NCBI RefSeq assembly: GCF_000383915.1
Contig: NZ_KB912942.1
Span: 4,431,039-4,495,038 of the forward strand
Direction: 5' to 3'
Origin: Amycolatopsis benzoatilytica AK 16/65
GTDB lineage: Bacteria > Actinomycetota > Actinomycetes > Mycobacteriales > Pseudonocardiaceae
DNA length: 64,000 nucleotides
Below the pieces are notes generated by a model. The model was not told where the DNA came from. It ran no database searches and saw only the letters and a program-made list of their open reading frames with translations. This document shows, piece after piece, positions 25,667 to 34,226 of the stretch; the stretch's first letter is position 1, and the number at the start of each line of letters is the position of its first letter. The translations under genes and the position numbers were made by a program.

Positions 25667-27091
25667 GTGAGCACCTCCAGTCCCGCGCGGAGCCCGCTCG
25701 GCACTGCCCTGTTGCGCCGCAAACCGGTGGCCGACCTGGTCGCGGAGGCCGGGCACGGGCCGCTCAAGCGGACGCTCGGGCTCAGCCAGCTGACCATGCT
25801 CAGCATCGGCGCGACCCTCGGCAGCGGGATCTTCGTGGTGCTCGGCGAGGCGGTCCCGGTCGCCGGGCCCGCGGTCATCGTCTCCTTCGTGCTGGCCGGG
25901 ATCACCGCGTTGTTCTCCGCGCTTTCCTACGCCGAGCTGGCCGGGATGATCCCGCTGTCCGGCTCGTCCTACTCCTACGCGTACGCCACTCTCGGCGAAC
26001 TCGTCGCGTGGGTGTGCGGCTGGTGCTTGATCCTCGAGTACGGCGTTTCCGTCGCCTCGGTCGCGGTCGGCTGGGGGCAGTACGTCAACGAACTGCTGCA
26101 CCTCGCCTTCGGCATCTCCCTGCCGGACGCGCTCAGCGGGCCGCCCGGCGACGGCGGGCTCGTCAATATCCCGGCGATCGTCGTCGTGCTCCTCGCGATG
26201 GTGCTGCTGCTCTCCGGCGCGAAAGAAAGCGCGCGGGCCAACGCGGTCATGGTCGTGGTCAAGATCGGCACGCTCGTGCTGTTCTGCGCGATCGCGTTCA
26301 CCGCTGTGCGGGCGCGGAACTACACCCCGTTCCTGCCGCTCGGGCTGGCCGGGATGAGCGCGGGCGGGGCGAAATTGTTCTTCTCCTACATCGGGTTCGA
26401 CGCGGCGTCGACCGCGGGAGAAGAGGCGCGCAACCCGCAGCGGGACCTGCCGCGCGCGATTCTGCTGTCGCTCGGCATCGTCACCGTGCTGTACTGCCTG
26501 GTCGCGGTCGCCGCGATCGGGGCGCTTCCCTGGCAGCAGTTCGGCGACAAGGAAGCTGCGCTCTCGCACGTGCTGACGACCATCTCGGACAACCCGTGGT
26601 GGGCGATCCTGCTCGCGATCGGCGCGCTCGTGGCGATCTCCAGCGTCGTCCTCACCGTCCTCTACGGACAGACCCGCATCCTGTTCGCCATGTCGCGGGA
26701 CGGTCTCGTGCCCAGTGCACTGTCCACAGTGCACCCGAAGAGCGGCGTGCCGCGCACCAACACGCTCGTGGTGTCCGCTTTCGTGGCGGTGCTGGCGGCG
26801 TTCGTCCCGCTCGGCAAGCTCGCCGACGCGACGAGCATCGGCACGCTGTTCGCGTTCGGGCTGGTCAACATCGCGGTGCTGATCCTGCGCAAGCGCCGCC
26901 CGGACGCGCAGCGCTCGTTCCGGGTGCCGTTCGCGCCGGTCACGCCGCTGCTCGGAGTGGCCTGCTGCGCCTACATGATGTTCAGCCTCGACAGCGCGAC
27001 CTGGATCGTGTTCGGCGGGTGGATGCTGCTCGGCCTCGCGCTGTACTTCGGCTACGGGGTCCGTCGCTCGCGACTCGCGGAGGTCCGATGA
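25667..27091 (+). CDS. APC-family amino acid permease, probably for lysine
   Basis: A 474-residue amino acid permease with about twelve hydrophobic segments. The family hallmark GATLGSGIFVVLGE is at ~48-61 and FFSYIGFDAASTAGEEARNP in the middle, as in cationic amino acid transporters. The start is GTG 25667. Its stop overlaps the DavA-like gene start (ATGA), and the next two genes degrade lysine, so I infer that it imports lysine or a related cationic amino acid. The extended N-terminus before the first segment is hydrophilic and cytoplasmic. Confidence 0.88.
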   Translation: MSTSSPARSPLGTALLRRKPVADLVAEAGHGPLKRTLGLSQLTMLSIGATLGSGIFVVLGEAVPVAGPAVIVSFVLAGITALFSALSYAELAGMIPLSGSSYSYAYATLGELVAWVCGWCLILEYGVSVASVAVGWGQYVNELLHLAFGISLPDALSGPPGDGGLVNIPAIVVVLLAMVLLLSGAKESARANAVMVVVKIGTLVLFCAIAFTAVRARNYTPFLPLGLAGMSAGGAKLFFSYIGFDAASTAGEEARNPQRDLPRAILLSLGIVTVLYCLVAVAAIGALPWQQFGDKEAALSHVLTTISDNPWWAILLAIGALVAISSVVLTVLYGQTRILFAMSRDGLVPSALSTVHPKSGVPRTNTLVVSAFVAVLAAFVPLGKLADATSIGTLFAFGLVNIAVLILRKRRPDAQRSFRVPFAPVTPLLGVACCAYMMFSLDSATWIVFGGWMLLGLALYFGYGVRRSRLAEVR

Positions 27092-27864
27092 TCATCGCTG
27101 TCCACCAGGGGCCGCACGCGCGGCTGCCGCAGGCGTTGGCCGCCGCCGCGGAGAAGGGCGCCGAACTGGTCGTCACCGCCGAGATGGGCACCACGGGCTA
27201 CCACATCGGCGCGGCGGCGGTCGCGCAGCGAGCCGAGGCAGCCGACGGGCCGATGGCCGTCGAACTGGGCGCACTCGCGGCCGAGCACGGCGTCGGGTTG
27301 CTGTACGGCTATCCCGAACGGGACGGCGACGCGGTCTACAACTCGGTGCAACTGCTGTCTCCGCAAGGGGAACGGCTCGCCAACTACCGCAAGACCCATC
27401 TGTTCGGCGACCTCGACCGCGGCCAGTTCTCCGCCGGCGACACACCGGTGGTACAGGCCGAGTTCAACGGCGTCCGGGTCGGTCTGCTGATCTGCTATGA
27501 CGTCGAATTCCCCGAGCTGGTCCGCGCGCACGCGCTGGCCGGCACGCAGGTGCTGCTCGTGCCCACCGCGCTGATGCGCCCGTACGAACGCATCGCGGAC
27601 CTGGTCGTTCCGGTCCGTGCGCACGAAAGCCAGCTGTATGTCGTGTACGCGAACCGGTGCGATGTCGAAGGCGAGCTGACCTACTGCGGTCGTTCCACCG
27701 TCGCGTCGCCGGACGAAGTGGTCGCGAAGGCGGGCGACGGTCCCCAACTGCTGTTCGCCGAAGTCGATCCGGCCGTGCTCGCCAGGACGCGCGCCGAAAC
27801 CCCGTACCTGGCCGACCGGCGGCCGTCGCTCTACCGCTCTCTCACCGAAGGACCCCGGGCATGA
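27088..27864 (+). CDS. davA: 5-aminopentanamidase (DavA-like, nitrilase family)
   Basis: A 258-residue carbon-nitrogen hydrolase with the Glu-Lys-Cys triad at Glu32 (TAEMGTTGY), Lys102 (NYRKTHLFG) and Cys136 (LLICYDVEFPE). Segments such as YGYPERDGDAVYNSVQL and SNYRKTHLFG-like text closely resemble DavA of Pseudomonas putida as I remember it, which hydrolyses 5-aminovaleramide to 5-aminovalerate and ammonia. The downstream neighbour is a DavB-type monooxygenase that makes exactly this substrate. Its start and stop both overlap neighbouring genes by four bases (ATGA), so permease, amidase and monooxygenase form a tight operon. Confidence 0.88.
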   Translation: MIIAVHQGPHARLPQALAAAAEKGAELVVTAEMGTTGYHIGAAAVAQRAEAADGPMAVELGALAAEHGVGLLYGYPERDGDAVYNSVQLLSPQGERLANYRKTHLFGDLDRGQFSAGDTPVVQAEFNGVRVGLLICYDVEFPELVRAHALAGTQVLLVPTALMRPYERIADLVVPVRAHESQLYVVYANRCDVEGELTYCGRSTVASPDEVVAKAGDGPQLLFAEVDPAVLARTRAETPYLADRRPSLYRSLTEGPRA

Positions 27865-29555
27865 CCTCCGCAGTTCCCGCCGCGCTCCACGCCGAGGAGC
27901 CGGCCGGCAAGCCGATCACGATGTTCGGCCCCGATTTTCCGTTCGCCTACGACGATTACCTGGCGCACCCGGCCGGGCTCGGCTCGGTGCCGGAGCGGGC
28001 GCACGGCACCGAGGTCGCGGTGATCGGCGGCGGGCTGTCCGGGATCGTGACCGGCTACGAACTGATGAAGCTCGGGCTGCGGCCGGTCCTGTACGAGATC
28101 GACGGGCTCGGCGGGCGGCTGCGCACGCACCGCTTCCCGGGGCTGCCCGACGACGTGGTCGCCGAGATGGGCGCGATGCGATTCCCGCCGTCCTCCACCT
28201 CGCTGTTCCACTACATCGACAAGGTGGGGCTGGAGACCACGCCGTTCCCCAATCCGCTTTCGCCGGCGACGCCGAGCACGGTGGTCGACCTCAAGGGCCA
28301 GAGCCATTACGCGCGCACGCCGGAAGATCTGCCCGGCGTGTACGGCGAAGTCGCCGATGCCTGGCAGCGGACGCTCGACGACCATGCTTCGTTCGCCGAG
28401 ATGCAGAAGGCGATCCGCGACCGCGACGTCCCGGCGATCAAGCGGATCTGGAATGACCTGGTGCCTCGGCTGGACAACCAGACGTTCTACGGATTCCTTT
28501 GCGACTCCCCGGCTTTTTCGTCCTTTCAGCACCGAGAGATCTTCGGCCAGGTCGGATTCGGCACTGGCGGCTGGGACACCGACTTCCCGAACTCGATCCT
28601 CGAGATCCTTCGCGTCGTCTACACCGGCGCGGACGACGAACACCGCAGCATCGCCGGCGGCAGCGAGCAGCTCCCGCACCGGCTGTGGGAGCGCGTACCG
28701 GAGCGGCTGGCGCACTGGCCGGCCGGCACCAGTCTGGCTGCGCTGCACGAAAACGGCCGGCCGCGCCCGGGCGTGACCCGGCTGCACCGCACCGCGCCGA
28801 ACAACATCACCGTGACCGACCAGTCCGGGCACATCCGCACGTTCGGCGCGGCGGTGTTCACCGCGCAGAGCTGGATGCTGCTGTCCAAGATCGAATGCGA
28901 CGAAGCGCTGTTCCCGATCGACCACTGGACCGCCATCGAGCGCACCCATTACATGGCCAGCTCCAAAGTGTTCGTGCCGGTCGACCGCCCGTTCTGGCTC
29001 GACCCGGACCCGGCCACCGGCCGCGACACGATGAGCATGACGCTCACCGACCGGATGCCGCGCGGCACCTACCTGCTCGGCGACGACCCGGACCGGCCCG
29101 CGGTGATCTGCCTTTCCTACACCTGGGCAGACGATTCGCTGAAGTGGCTTCCGCTCAGCGTGTCCGACCGGGTCGAGGTGATGCTGCAGTCGCTGCGCGA
29201 GATCTACCCGGGCGTGGACGTGCGCCGGCACATCGTGGGCGACCCGGTCACCGTGTCCTGGGAGGCCGAACCGCATTTCATGGGCGCGTTCAAGGCGAAC
29301 CTTCCCGGCCATTACCGCTACCAGCACCGGCTTTTCACCCACTTCGTGCAGGATTCGCTGCCCGAGCGCTACCGCGGGCTGTTCCTCGCCGGCGACGACA
29401 TCTCGTGGACCGCCGGCTGGGCCGAGGGCGCGGTGCAGACCGCGCTGAACGCGGTGTGGGGCGTGCTGCGGCACTTCGGCGGCGCGACCGACGCGGCGAA
29501 TCCCGGTCCGGGCGACCGGTTCGCCGATCTCGCACCGGTCGAGCTCCCGGACTGA
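27861..29555 (+). CDS. davB: L-lysine 2-monooxygenase (DavB-like)
   Basis: A 564-residue flavin amine-oxidase-fold enzyme. The N-terminus (ITMFGPDFPFAYDDYLAHP), the FAD-binding GGGLSG at 56-61, the long MGAMRFPPSSTSLFHYIDKV segment and the C-terminal GDDISWTAGWAEGAVQT follow DavB of Pseudomonas putida almost phrase by phrase as I recall it. DavB converts lysine and oxygen to 5-aminovaleramide, carbon dioxide and water. Tryptophan 2-monooxygenase is a relative, but the neighbouring amidase is DavA-like, which favours lysine. The later genes of the route (5-aminovalerate aminotransferase and glutarate semialdehyde dehydrogenase) are not in the window. Confidence 0.88.
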   Translation: MTSAVPAALHAEEPAGKPITMFGPDFPFAYDDYLAHPAGLGSVPERAHGTEVAVIGGGLSGIVTGYELMKLGLRPVLYEIDGLGGRLRTHRFPGLPDDVVAEMGAMRFPPSSTSLFHYIDKVGLETTPFPNPLSPATPSTVVDLKGQSHYARTPEDLPGVYGEVADAWQRTLDDHASFAEMQKAIRDRDVPAIKRIWNDLVPRLDNQTFYGFLCDSPAFSSFQHREIFGQVGFGTGGWDTDFPNSILEILRVVYTGADDEHRSIAGGSEQLPHRLWERVPERLAHWPAGTSLAALHENGRPRPGVTRLHRTAPNNITVTDQSGHIRTFGAAVFTAQSWMLLSKIECDEALFPIDHWTAIERTHYMASSKVFVPVDRPFWLDPDPATGRDTMSMTLTDRMPRGTYLLGDDPDRPAVICLSYTWADDSLKWLPLSVSDRVEVMLQSLREIYPGVDVRRHIVGDPVTVSWEAEPHFMGAFKANLPGHYRYQHRLFTHFVQDSLPERYRGLFLAGDDISWTAGWAEGAVQTALNAVWGVLRHFGGATDAANPGPGDRFADLAPVELPD

Positions 29556-29571
29556 CCGCCGTCAACCCGTA

Positions 29572-29603
29572 CCCGGGGGTAGCCACCGATGGTGGCCCCC
29601 GGG
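29572..29603 (+). terminator. Hairpin after the lysine operon
   Basis: CCCGGGGG-ta-GCCACC pairs with GGTGGC-CCCCCGGG around a GAT loop, with a two-base bulge. It lies 17 bases after the monooxygenase stop. There is no T-run, so termination is likely but not certain, and the TetR gene downstream may have its own promoter. Confidence 0.5.
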
Positions 29604-29658
29604 CGACATCCGGCCCGATTAATCCGCCGCCCGGAACCGACCATGCGAAACTGGAGCC

Positions 29659-30288
29659 ATGAGCACCGACCCGGCGCCGAAGTGGCGGAGACTCGAACCG
29701 GACGAGCGCAGGGAGCAGATCTACGCCTGCGCGGCGCGGCTGTTCGGCGAACGTCCGTACTCGGAAGTGTCCACTTCGGACATCGCAGCCGCGGCGGGGG
29801 TGGCGCGCGGGCTGATCAACCACTACTTCGGCACGAAACGGGAGCTGTACCTGGAAATCGTGCGGCGCGCGCTGACCGTGCCGCGGCTCGCCGTGCAGAT
29901 CCTGCCGGACGGCCCGCTGGAAATGCGGGTCGACGCGGCCATCAACTGGCTGCTGGACATGGTGCGCGGGCAGGAGAAGCTCTGGCTCGCCGCGATCGCG
30001 CCGGAGGGCATCGGCCGTGACCCGGAGGTGGACCGGATCGTCGCCGAGGCGGACCGCGCCTCGGCGGACCGGGTGCTGGAAGCGGTCGGGCTGTCCAGGG
30101 AAAGCGCGCACGGCGAGCAGCTCAACGCCGCGGTGCGCGCGTTCGCCGGCATGGTGAAGGCGGCCGGCCGGGAGTGGCTGGTGCATGGCTCGCTGGACCG
30201 GCACCAGGTGCACACGCTGCTGAGCAAATCGCTGGTGACCGTGGTGGCGCAGGTCTTCCCGGCGATCCAGCACGCGCCGCGGCACTGA
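29659..30288 (+). CDS. TetR-family regulator
   Basis: A 209-residue TetR regulator. Its helix-turn-helix (SEVSTSDIAAAAGVARGLINHYFGTKREL) lies at residues ~35-64, followed by an all-helical ligand domain. It lies 103 bases after the lysine monooxygenase on the same strand, with a hairpin between. It is the natural candidate to regulate the permease-davA-davB operon, though that is inference from position. The region before its ATG has a possible -10, and no clear operator is visible. Confidence 0.87.
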   Translation: MSTDPAPKWRRLEPDERREQIYACAARLFGERPYSEVSTSDIAAAAGVARGLINHYFGTKRELYLEIVRRALTVPRLAVQILPDGPLEMRVDAAINWLLDMVRGQEKLWLAAIAPEGIGRDPEVDRIVAEADRASADRVLEAVGLSRESAHGEQLNAAVRAFAGMVKAAGREWLVHGSLDRHQVHTLLSKSLVTVVAQVFPAIQHAPRH

Positions 30289-30296
30289 ACCGCGGA

Positions 30297-30355
30297 CCGG
30301 AAGGGAAGCCCCCGGCACCACGAGGGGGGAGGAAAGTGCCGGGAGCCCCTTCCGG
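30297..30355. terminator. Long imperfect hairpin
   Basis: CCGGAAGGGAAGCCCCCGGCAC at 30297-30318 pairs imperfectly with GTGCCGGGAGCCCCTTCCGG at 30336-30355. It starts nine bases after the TetR stop and ends in a short gene-free stretch before the next convergent TetR gene, so it probably terminates one or both. Confidence 0.55.
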
Positions 30356-30494
30356 AGGCAGTGCCCCCGGTACTTCTCCACGCTACGCCGCGAACGGGCC
30401 GAATCGGGGCCAGATCGCTCAGCGGGCGACGGACTTTTCAGCACGACCACGCGGACGGCCCAGTGCGCGCGTCCTCGCGGAGCAGTTTCGCGTC

Positions 30495-31190
30495 TCAGCC
30501 GGCCCGCAATTGCGCAAGACGGCAAGCTAGCCCGTCGAGGCAGCGGCCGACCGCGGCGTCGAACAGCCGCGAGTGGTAGCTGGCGGCGTGCTCCGGATCC
30601 GTGAGCAGCCGATGCATCGCCCGGCCGTGCTCGGCCATGCCGGGCAGATCGTCGCGGTCGCGGTACGCGGCGTAGTCGTCGGTGGTGTTCAGCCGCAACG
30701 CCGGGCTGCAGTTGCGGTCGTCCTCCAGCGCGACGAACTGGCACGCGGTGGCGGTGAGAAGCGTGTACGCCAACGGGCTCTCCTCGCCGAAACCGGCGTC
30801 GAGCAGCATCCGCACCCCCTGGTTCAGGGTCGGTGCGGCCGCTTCGACAGACGGTCCGAACGTCGCCATCCGGCGCGCGGTGCCCGGATGCCGGCGCAGC
30901 AGATCGCGCAGCCCGGACAGCAACTCGGCGAACCACTCCTGCCAGCCCAGTTCGCCGTCCGGGAGCTCCAGCTGGCCGACCACGCGGTCCAGCACCGCGC
31001 ACACCACCGCGTCGCGGTCGCCGACATGGTGGTACACGACCGCCGGGTACGCACCGATCGCCGCGGCCAGCTGACGCAGCGTCCAGTTGTCCAAGCCGCG
31101 CTCGACGGTCAGCGCCACCGCCGCGTCGATCACCTTCTCCGCGGTGAGCGTGCCCGAACGGGACCGGGGGCACTCCGGAGAAACGGGCAT
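30495..31190 (-). CDS. TetR-family regulator with C-terminal TetR_C domain
   Basis: A 231-residue TetR regulator. The DNA-binding part is at ~12-60 (LTAEKVIDAAVALTVERGLD, TLRQLAAAIGAYPAVVYHHV), with the HHVGDRD pattern seen in the TetR_C-type subgroup. The rest is helical. ATG 31190 is chosen because the frame further upstream belongs to the shadow of the divergent hydrolase. It is divergent from an alpha/beta hydrolase across 69 bp, so that gene is its probable target. The ligand is unknown. Confidence 0.82.
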   Translation of the reverse strand: MPVSPECPRSRSGTLTAEKVIDAAVALTVERGLDNWTLRQLAAAIGAYPAVVYHHVGDRDAVVCAVLDRVVGQLELPDGELGWQEWFAELLSGLRDLLRRHPGTARRMATFGPSVEAAAPTLNQGVRMLLDAGFGEESPLAYTLLTATACQFVALEDDRNCSPALRLNTTDDYAAYRDRDDLPGMAEHGRAMHRLLTDPEHAASYHSRLFDAAVGRCLDGLACRLAQLRAG

Positions 31191-31259
31191 GGCTGCACGG
31201 TAGCCGGATTCCGCCCGGCGCGGCCACCTCCGTCCCGCGCGCTGAGGCATGATCTGGTC

Positions 31260-32129
31260 ATGCCACGCGCGCAGGCCAACGGCCTCGAACTCGAATACGA
31301 CACGTTCGGCGACCCGGCACGGCCGCCGGTCGTGCTGGTGATGGGGCTCGGCGCCCAGATGATCACCTGGGAGGAGGGTTTCTGCGAGCTGGTCGCGAGC
31401 CGCGGCTTCTTCGTCGTCCGGTTCGACAACCGCGACGCCGGTCTGTCCACTTGGCTGGACGAGCTGGGCGAACCGGCGATCCCGGACATCGTCGCGGGCA
31501 CCGCCGAGCCGCCGTACCGGCTTTCCGACTTCGCCGACGACACGGTCGGGCTGTTCGACGCGCTCGGCTTCGCCAAGGCGCACGTGGTGGGCGCGTCGAT
31601 GGGCGGGATGATCGTGCAGCAGCTCGCGATCGACCACCCGGGCCGGCTGCTGAGCGTCACGTCGATCATGTCGACCACGGGCGACCCGTCGGTCGGCCAG
31701 ATCTCCCCGGCCGCGTTGGCGACGCTCACCGGCGCCCCCGCGACGACGCGCGAAGCCGCGATCGAGCAGAGCATCGCGAACTACCGGGTGACCGGCTCGC
31801 CCGGGTATCCGGCGACCGAGGAGTTCTTGCGGCACAAGGCGACCCGCGGCTACGACCGGGCTCGGCATCCGGTCGGGATGCAGCGCCAGGCGGCCGCGGT
31901 CGCGGCTTCCGGCGACCGCACCGAGCGACTGCGCGCCGTCGCGGTGCCGGCCGTCGTGGTGCACGGCGACGCGGATCCGATGATCGACGTCAGCGGCGGC
32001 AAGGCCACCGCGGCCGCGATCCCGGACGCGGAACTGGTCGTTTTCCCCGGAATGGGCCACGACCTGCCCGAACCGCTCTGGCCGGACATTGTGGACGCCA
32101 TCGTCCGGGCAACTGCCCGATCCGCCTGA
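31260..32129 (+). CDS. Alpha/beta-fold hydrolase
   Basis: A 289-residue hydrolase of the type often found in aromatic-polyketide and ester metabolism. It has VLVMGLGAQMITWE (oxyanion region), a nucleophile elbow GASMGGM, acid in VHGDADPMI and histidine in GMGHDLPEPLW. The strand order and length are standard. ATG 31260 is preceded by CATGAT, a possible -10, so the transcript may be nearly leaderless. It is divergent from a TetR regulator that probably represses it. The substrate is unknown. Confidence 0.85.
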   Translation: MPRAQANGLELEYDTFGDPARPPVVLVMGLGAQMITWEEGFCELVASRGFFVVRFDNRDAGLSTWLDELGEPAIPDIVAGTAEPPYRLSDFADDTVGLFDALGFAKAHVVGASMGGMIVQQLAIDHPGRLLSVTSIMSTTGDPSVGQISPAALATLTGAPATTREAAIEQSIANYRVTGSPGYPATEEFLRHKATRGYDRARHPVGMQRQAAAVAASGDRTERLRAVAVPAVVVHGDADPMIDVSGGKATAAAIPDAELVVFPGMGHDLPEPLWPDIVDAIVRATARSA

Positions 32130-32224
32130 CCGGTCGTCAAGAAGCCGTCAAAATCGCGCCCCGACGCGTACGGAAGCCGTCCGCGGACGCGGGTTCCGCA
32201 CCGTTGCCGGAGTGCACTGGCGCG

Positions 32225-32647
32225 ATGCGTACCGAAGGACGGCTGGCCGGCGGGTTCGGTTTCCCGCTCGGCTGTGCGGCGACAGTGGCGGCCGCGATCG
32301 CGGCGGACCTGGCCGGGGCCGCCGCGCATCCCGGCTACTCGGCGGCGGCGGTCGCCGTCGTGGTCGCCGCAGTGGCGGTGATCACGACCCCGCTCGCGGC
32401 AGCCGGCGTCGCCGTGGTCGGCTGGGCAGTGCTGTCCGGCTTCGACTACGGCCGCTCCGGCGACCTGCTCTTCGACGCCTCGACCGGCTGGGTCGCCCTG
32501 GTTTTGGCTGGTGCGCTGGTTCTCGGGCTGGTCTCCGGCGCGGTCTGGCGAGCTGTCCGGCAGCTCGGCCCGGCAGCTCCCCCAGCGGCCGTGCCGTTGC
32601 CGCGCCGGCCCGCCGAACCCGGCCACCGCCGGGTGGCGTCGCCCTGA
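32225..32647 (+). CDS. Small membrane protein
   Basis: A 140-residue protein with three to four hydrophobic stretches: residues ~10-30 (FPLGCAATVAAAIAADLAGA), ~38-70 (valine/alanine-rich) and ~88-108 (GWVALVLAGALVLGLVSGAV). It ends in a proline- and arginine-rich cytoplasmic tail. The arrangement recalls the DUF4118/KdpD membrane module, but I cannot claim the family. It begins about 95 bases after the hydrolase gene on the same strand. No function is proposed. Confidence 0.6.
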   Translation: MRTEGRLAGGFGFPLGCAATVAAAIAADLAGAAAHPGYSAAAVAVVVAAVAVITTPLAAAGVAVVGWAVLSGFDYGRSGDLLFDASTGWVALVLAGALVLGLVSGAVWRAVRQLGPAAPPAAVPLPRRPAEPGHRRVASP

Positions 32648-32719
32648 AATGGCTCGCCAACGCGTCCGGTTGGCGCCAGTCTGACGGGGTAGGACGTCAT
32701 CCCCCTTCGGAGGTCAGCC

Positions 32720-32905
32720 ATGAGTGAAGCGCAACCGGCACCCAGCGACGAGGAGGGCGACGTCAAGCGGAAGTTCCGCGAGGCGCTCGAGCGCAAGCAG
32801 GCGAAGGCCCGCGAGGGCGCCGCCCACGAGAACGCCGGGCAGTCCGGCCAGCACGCGCACGGGCCCGCCGCGAACAAGCGCACGTTCCGTCGCAAGAGCG
32901 GCTGA
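32720..32905 (+). CDS. DUF5302 small protein
   Basis: A 61-residue, highly charged protein ending in NKRTFRRKSG, with the core DVKRKFREALERKQAKAR. This is the DUF5302 pattern, a small family of unknown function that I know from actinomycetes. GGAGG stands seven bases before the ATG, a strong ribosome binding site, which supports real translation. It is likely soluble and mostly helical or disordered. It is followed by a strong terminator. Confidence 0.85.
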   Translation: MSEAQPAPSDEEGDVKRKFREALERKQAKAREGAAHENAGQSGQHAHGPAANKRTFRRKSG

Positions 32906-32928
32906 GCCCGCCCCCGCGTCACAAGTCC

Positions 32929-32975
32929 GTGAAGGGCCCCTTGCCGGAATCTGGTTCCGGCAAGGGGCCTTTCAC
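32929..32975. terminator. Terminator hairpin, shared repeat family
   Basis: GTGAAGGGCCCCTTGCCGGAA (one base per arm unpaired) folds onto TTCCGGCAAGGGGCCTTTCAC with a five-base loop. It terminates the DUF5302 gene and, from the other side, the convergent dehydrogenase gene. The same GTGAAGGGCCCCTT core recurs at 38.7 kb, so this is a member of a dispersed hairpin family. Confidence 0.75.
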
Positions 32976-33002
32976 TGCGTTTCGGGAACTGCGTTTCGGG
33001 AA

Positions 33003-34076
33003 CTACACAGTCAGGATCGACCGCAGCCGCCCGACGTCCGCCATCCGGCGCTCGGCCAGCCGGTCCGCCGCGGCGGCCGGGGGCACTCCGTCGGCCTTCG
33101 CGAGTTCGTACACCGCTTTAGTGGTGTCGAAGATGGCCGCCGTCTTGCGCTGGGCGCGGGCGAAGTCGAAGCCGTGCCGCTCGTCGTCCACCTGGATCAC
33201 GCCGCCGGCGTTGACCAGGTAGTCCGGCGCGAACAGGATGCCGCGGTCGTTGAGCAGCTTGTCCACGCCGGGATGCGCGAGCTGGTTGTTGGCCGCCCCG
33301 CAGACGATCTGCGCGCGCAGCGCGGCCACCGTCTCGTCGGTGAGCACGCCGCCCATCGCGCACGGCGCGAAGACGTCCAGCTCGGCGCCGATCATCGCGT
33401 CCACATCGGACACCACCTCGACGCCTCGGTATGCCGCACGGGTGCGCTCCACGGCCTGCTCCGCGACGTCCGTGACGACGACGTGCGCACCCGCCTCCAC
33501 CAGGTGGCCGACCAGGAGGTGCCCCACTTTGCCGACGCCCGCGACGCCGACGCGCCGTCCGCCCAGCTCGGGAGTGCCCCACATCTGCTCCGCGGAGGCA
33601 CGCATGCCCTGGTACACGCCGAAAGCGGTGAGCACCGAAGAGTCGCCCGCGCCGCCGTCTTCCGGCGAGCGGCCGGTGACGTGGCGGGTCTCGCGGGCGA
33701 CGATGTCCATGTCGTGCACGTAGGTGCCCATATCGCAGGCGGTGATGTAGCGGCCGCCGAGCGATTCGACGAACCGGCCGTAGGCGCGCAGGAGCGCTTC
33801 GGACTTGAGGGTGCTCGGGTCGCCGAGGATGACGGCCTTGCCGCCGCCCAGGTCAAGCCCGGCGAGCGCGTTCTTGTACGCCATTCCCTTGGAGAGCGCG
33901 AGGACGTCGTCGAGCGCGGCGTCCTCGGTGGCGTACGGGTAGAACCGAGTGCCGCCCAGGGCCGGGCCCAGAGCGGTGGAGTAGATGCCGATGATGGCTT
34001 TCAGCCCGCTGGCCTCGTCGTGGCAGTACACGACCTGTTCATGGCCGCTGTGCCGTCCGAACACTCCGTCGGTCAC
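33003..34076 (-). CDS. vdh: Valine/leucine-type amino acid dehydrogenase
   Basis: A 357-residue Glu/Leu/Phe/Val dehydrogenase family enzyme. It oxidatively deaminates a branched-chain amino acid with NAD. The catalytic region reads [22 protein letters not shown], with the two lysines expected in the family. The dinucleotide motif is GVAGVGKVG, and CGAANNQL follows. I start it at GTG 34076 because AAAGGAG lies eight bases upstream; the frame further upstream has no start with a ribosome binding site. Size and sequence fit valine dehydrogenase of Streptomyces, which supplies acyl-CoA precursors, but leucine or phenylalanine specificity cannot be excluded. Confidence 0.87.
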   Translation of the reverse strand: MTDGVFGRHSGHEQVVYCHDEASGLKAIIGIYSTALGPALGGTRFYPYATEDAALDDVLALSKGMAYKNALAGLDLGGGKAVILGDPSTLKSEALLRAYGRFVESLGGRYITACDMGTYVHDMDIVARETRHVTGRSPEDGGAGDSSVLTAFGVYQGMRASAEQMWGTPELGGRRVGVAGVGKVGHLLVGHLVEAGAHVVVTDVAEQAVERTRAAYRGVEVVSDVDAMIGAELDVFAPCAMGGVLTDETVAALRAQIVCGAANNQLAHPGVDKLLNDRGILFAPDYLVNAGGVIQVDDERHGFDFARAQRKTAAIFDTTKAVYELAKADGVPPAAAADRLAERRMADVGRLRSILTV

Positions 34077-34127
34077 GGTGGTGACTCCTTTGTCTCCTAC
34101 GCGGTTTGTGGCCGCGCTGATATGCGA

Positions 34128-34178
34128 ACGGTGTGCACCGGGGAGCGGGGGTTGCCCGCGATCCGCAGTGCACACCGT
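34128..34178. promoter_or_regulatory. 11-bp inverted repeat upstream of vdh
   Basis: ACGGTGTGCAC at 34128-34138 and GTGCACACCGT at 34168-34178 are perfect inverted copies separated by 29 bases. They lie 52-102 bases upstream of the vdh GTG, and TTGACG (read on the minus strand) overlaps the outer arm as a possible -35 box. It may be an operator that loops, or a leader stem. Confidence 0.5.
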
Positions 34179-34226
34179 CAACCTACTTCGCCGGTTTGCG
34201 GGCCACCACCCGCCTCCGGTCGCTTC

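Noticed and set aside
27088..29555. Indole-3-acetic acid pathway (tryptophan monooxygenase plus indoleacetamide hydrolase)
   Set aside because: The monooxygenase and the amidase both match the lysine enzymes DavB and DavA better, and auxin amidases are usually of the amidase-signature family, not the nitrilase family.
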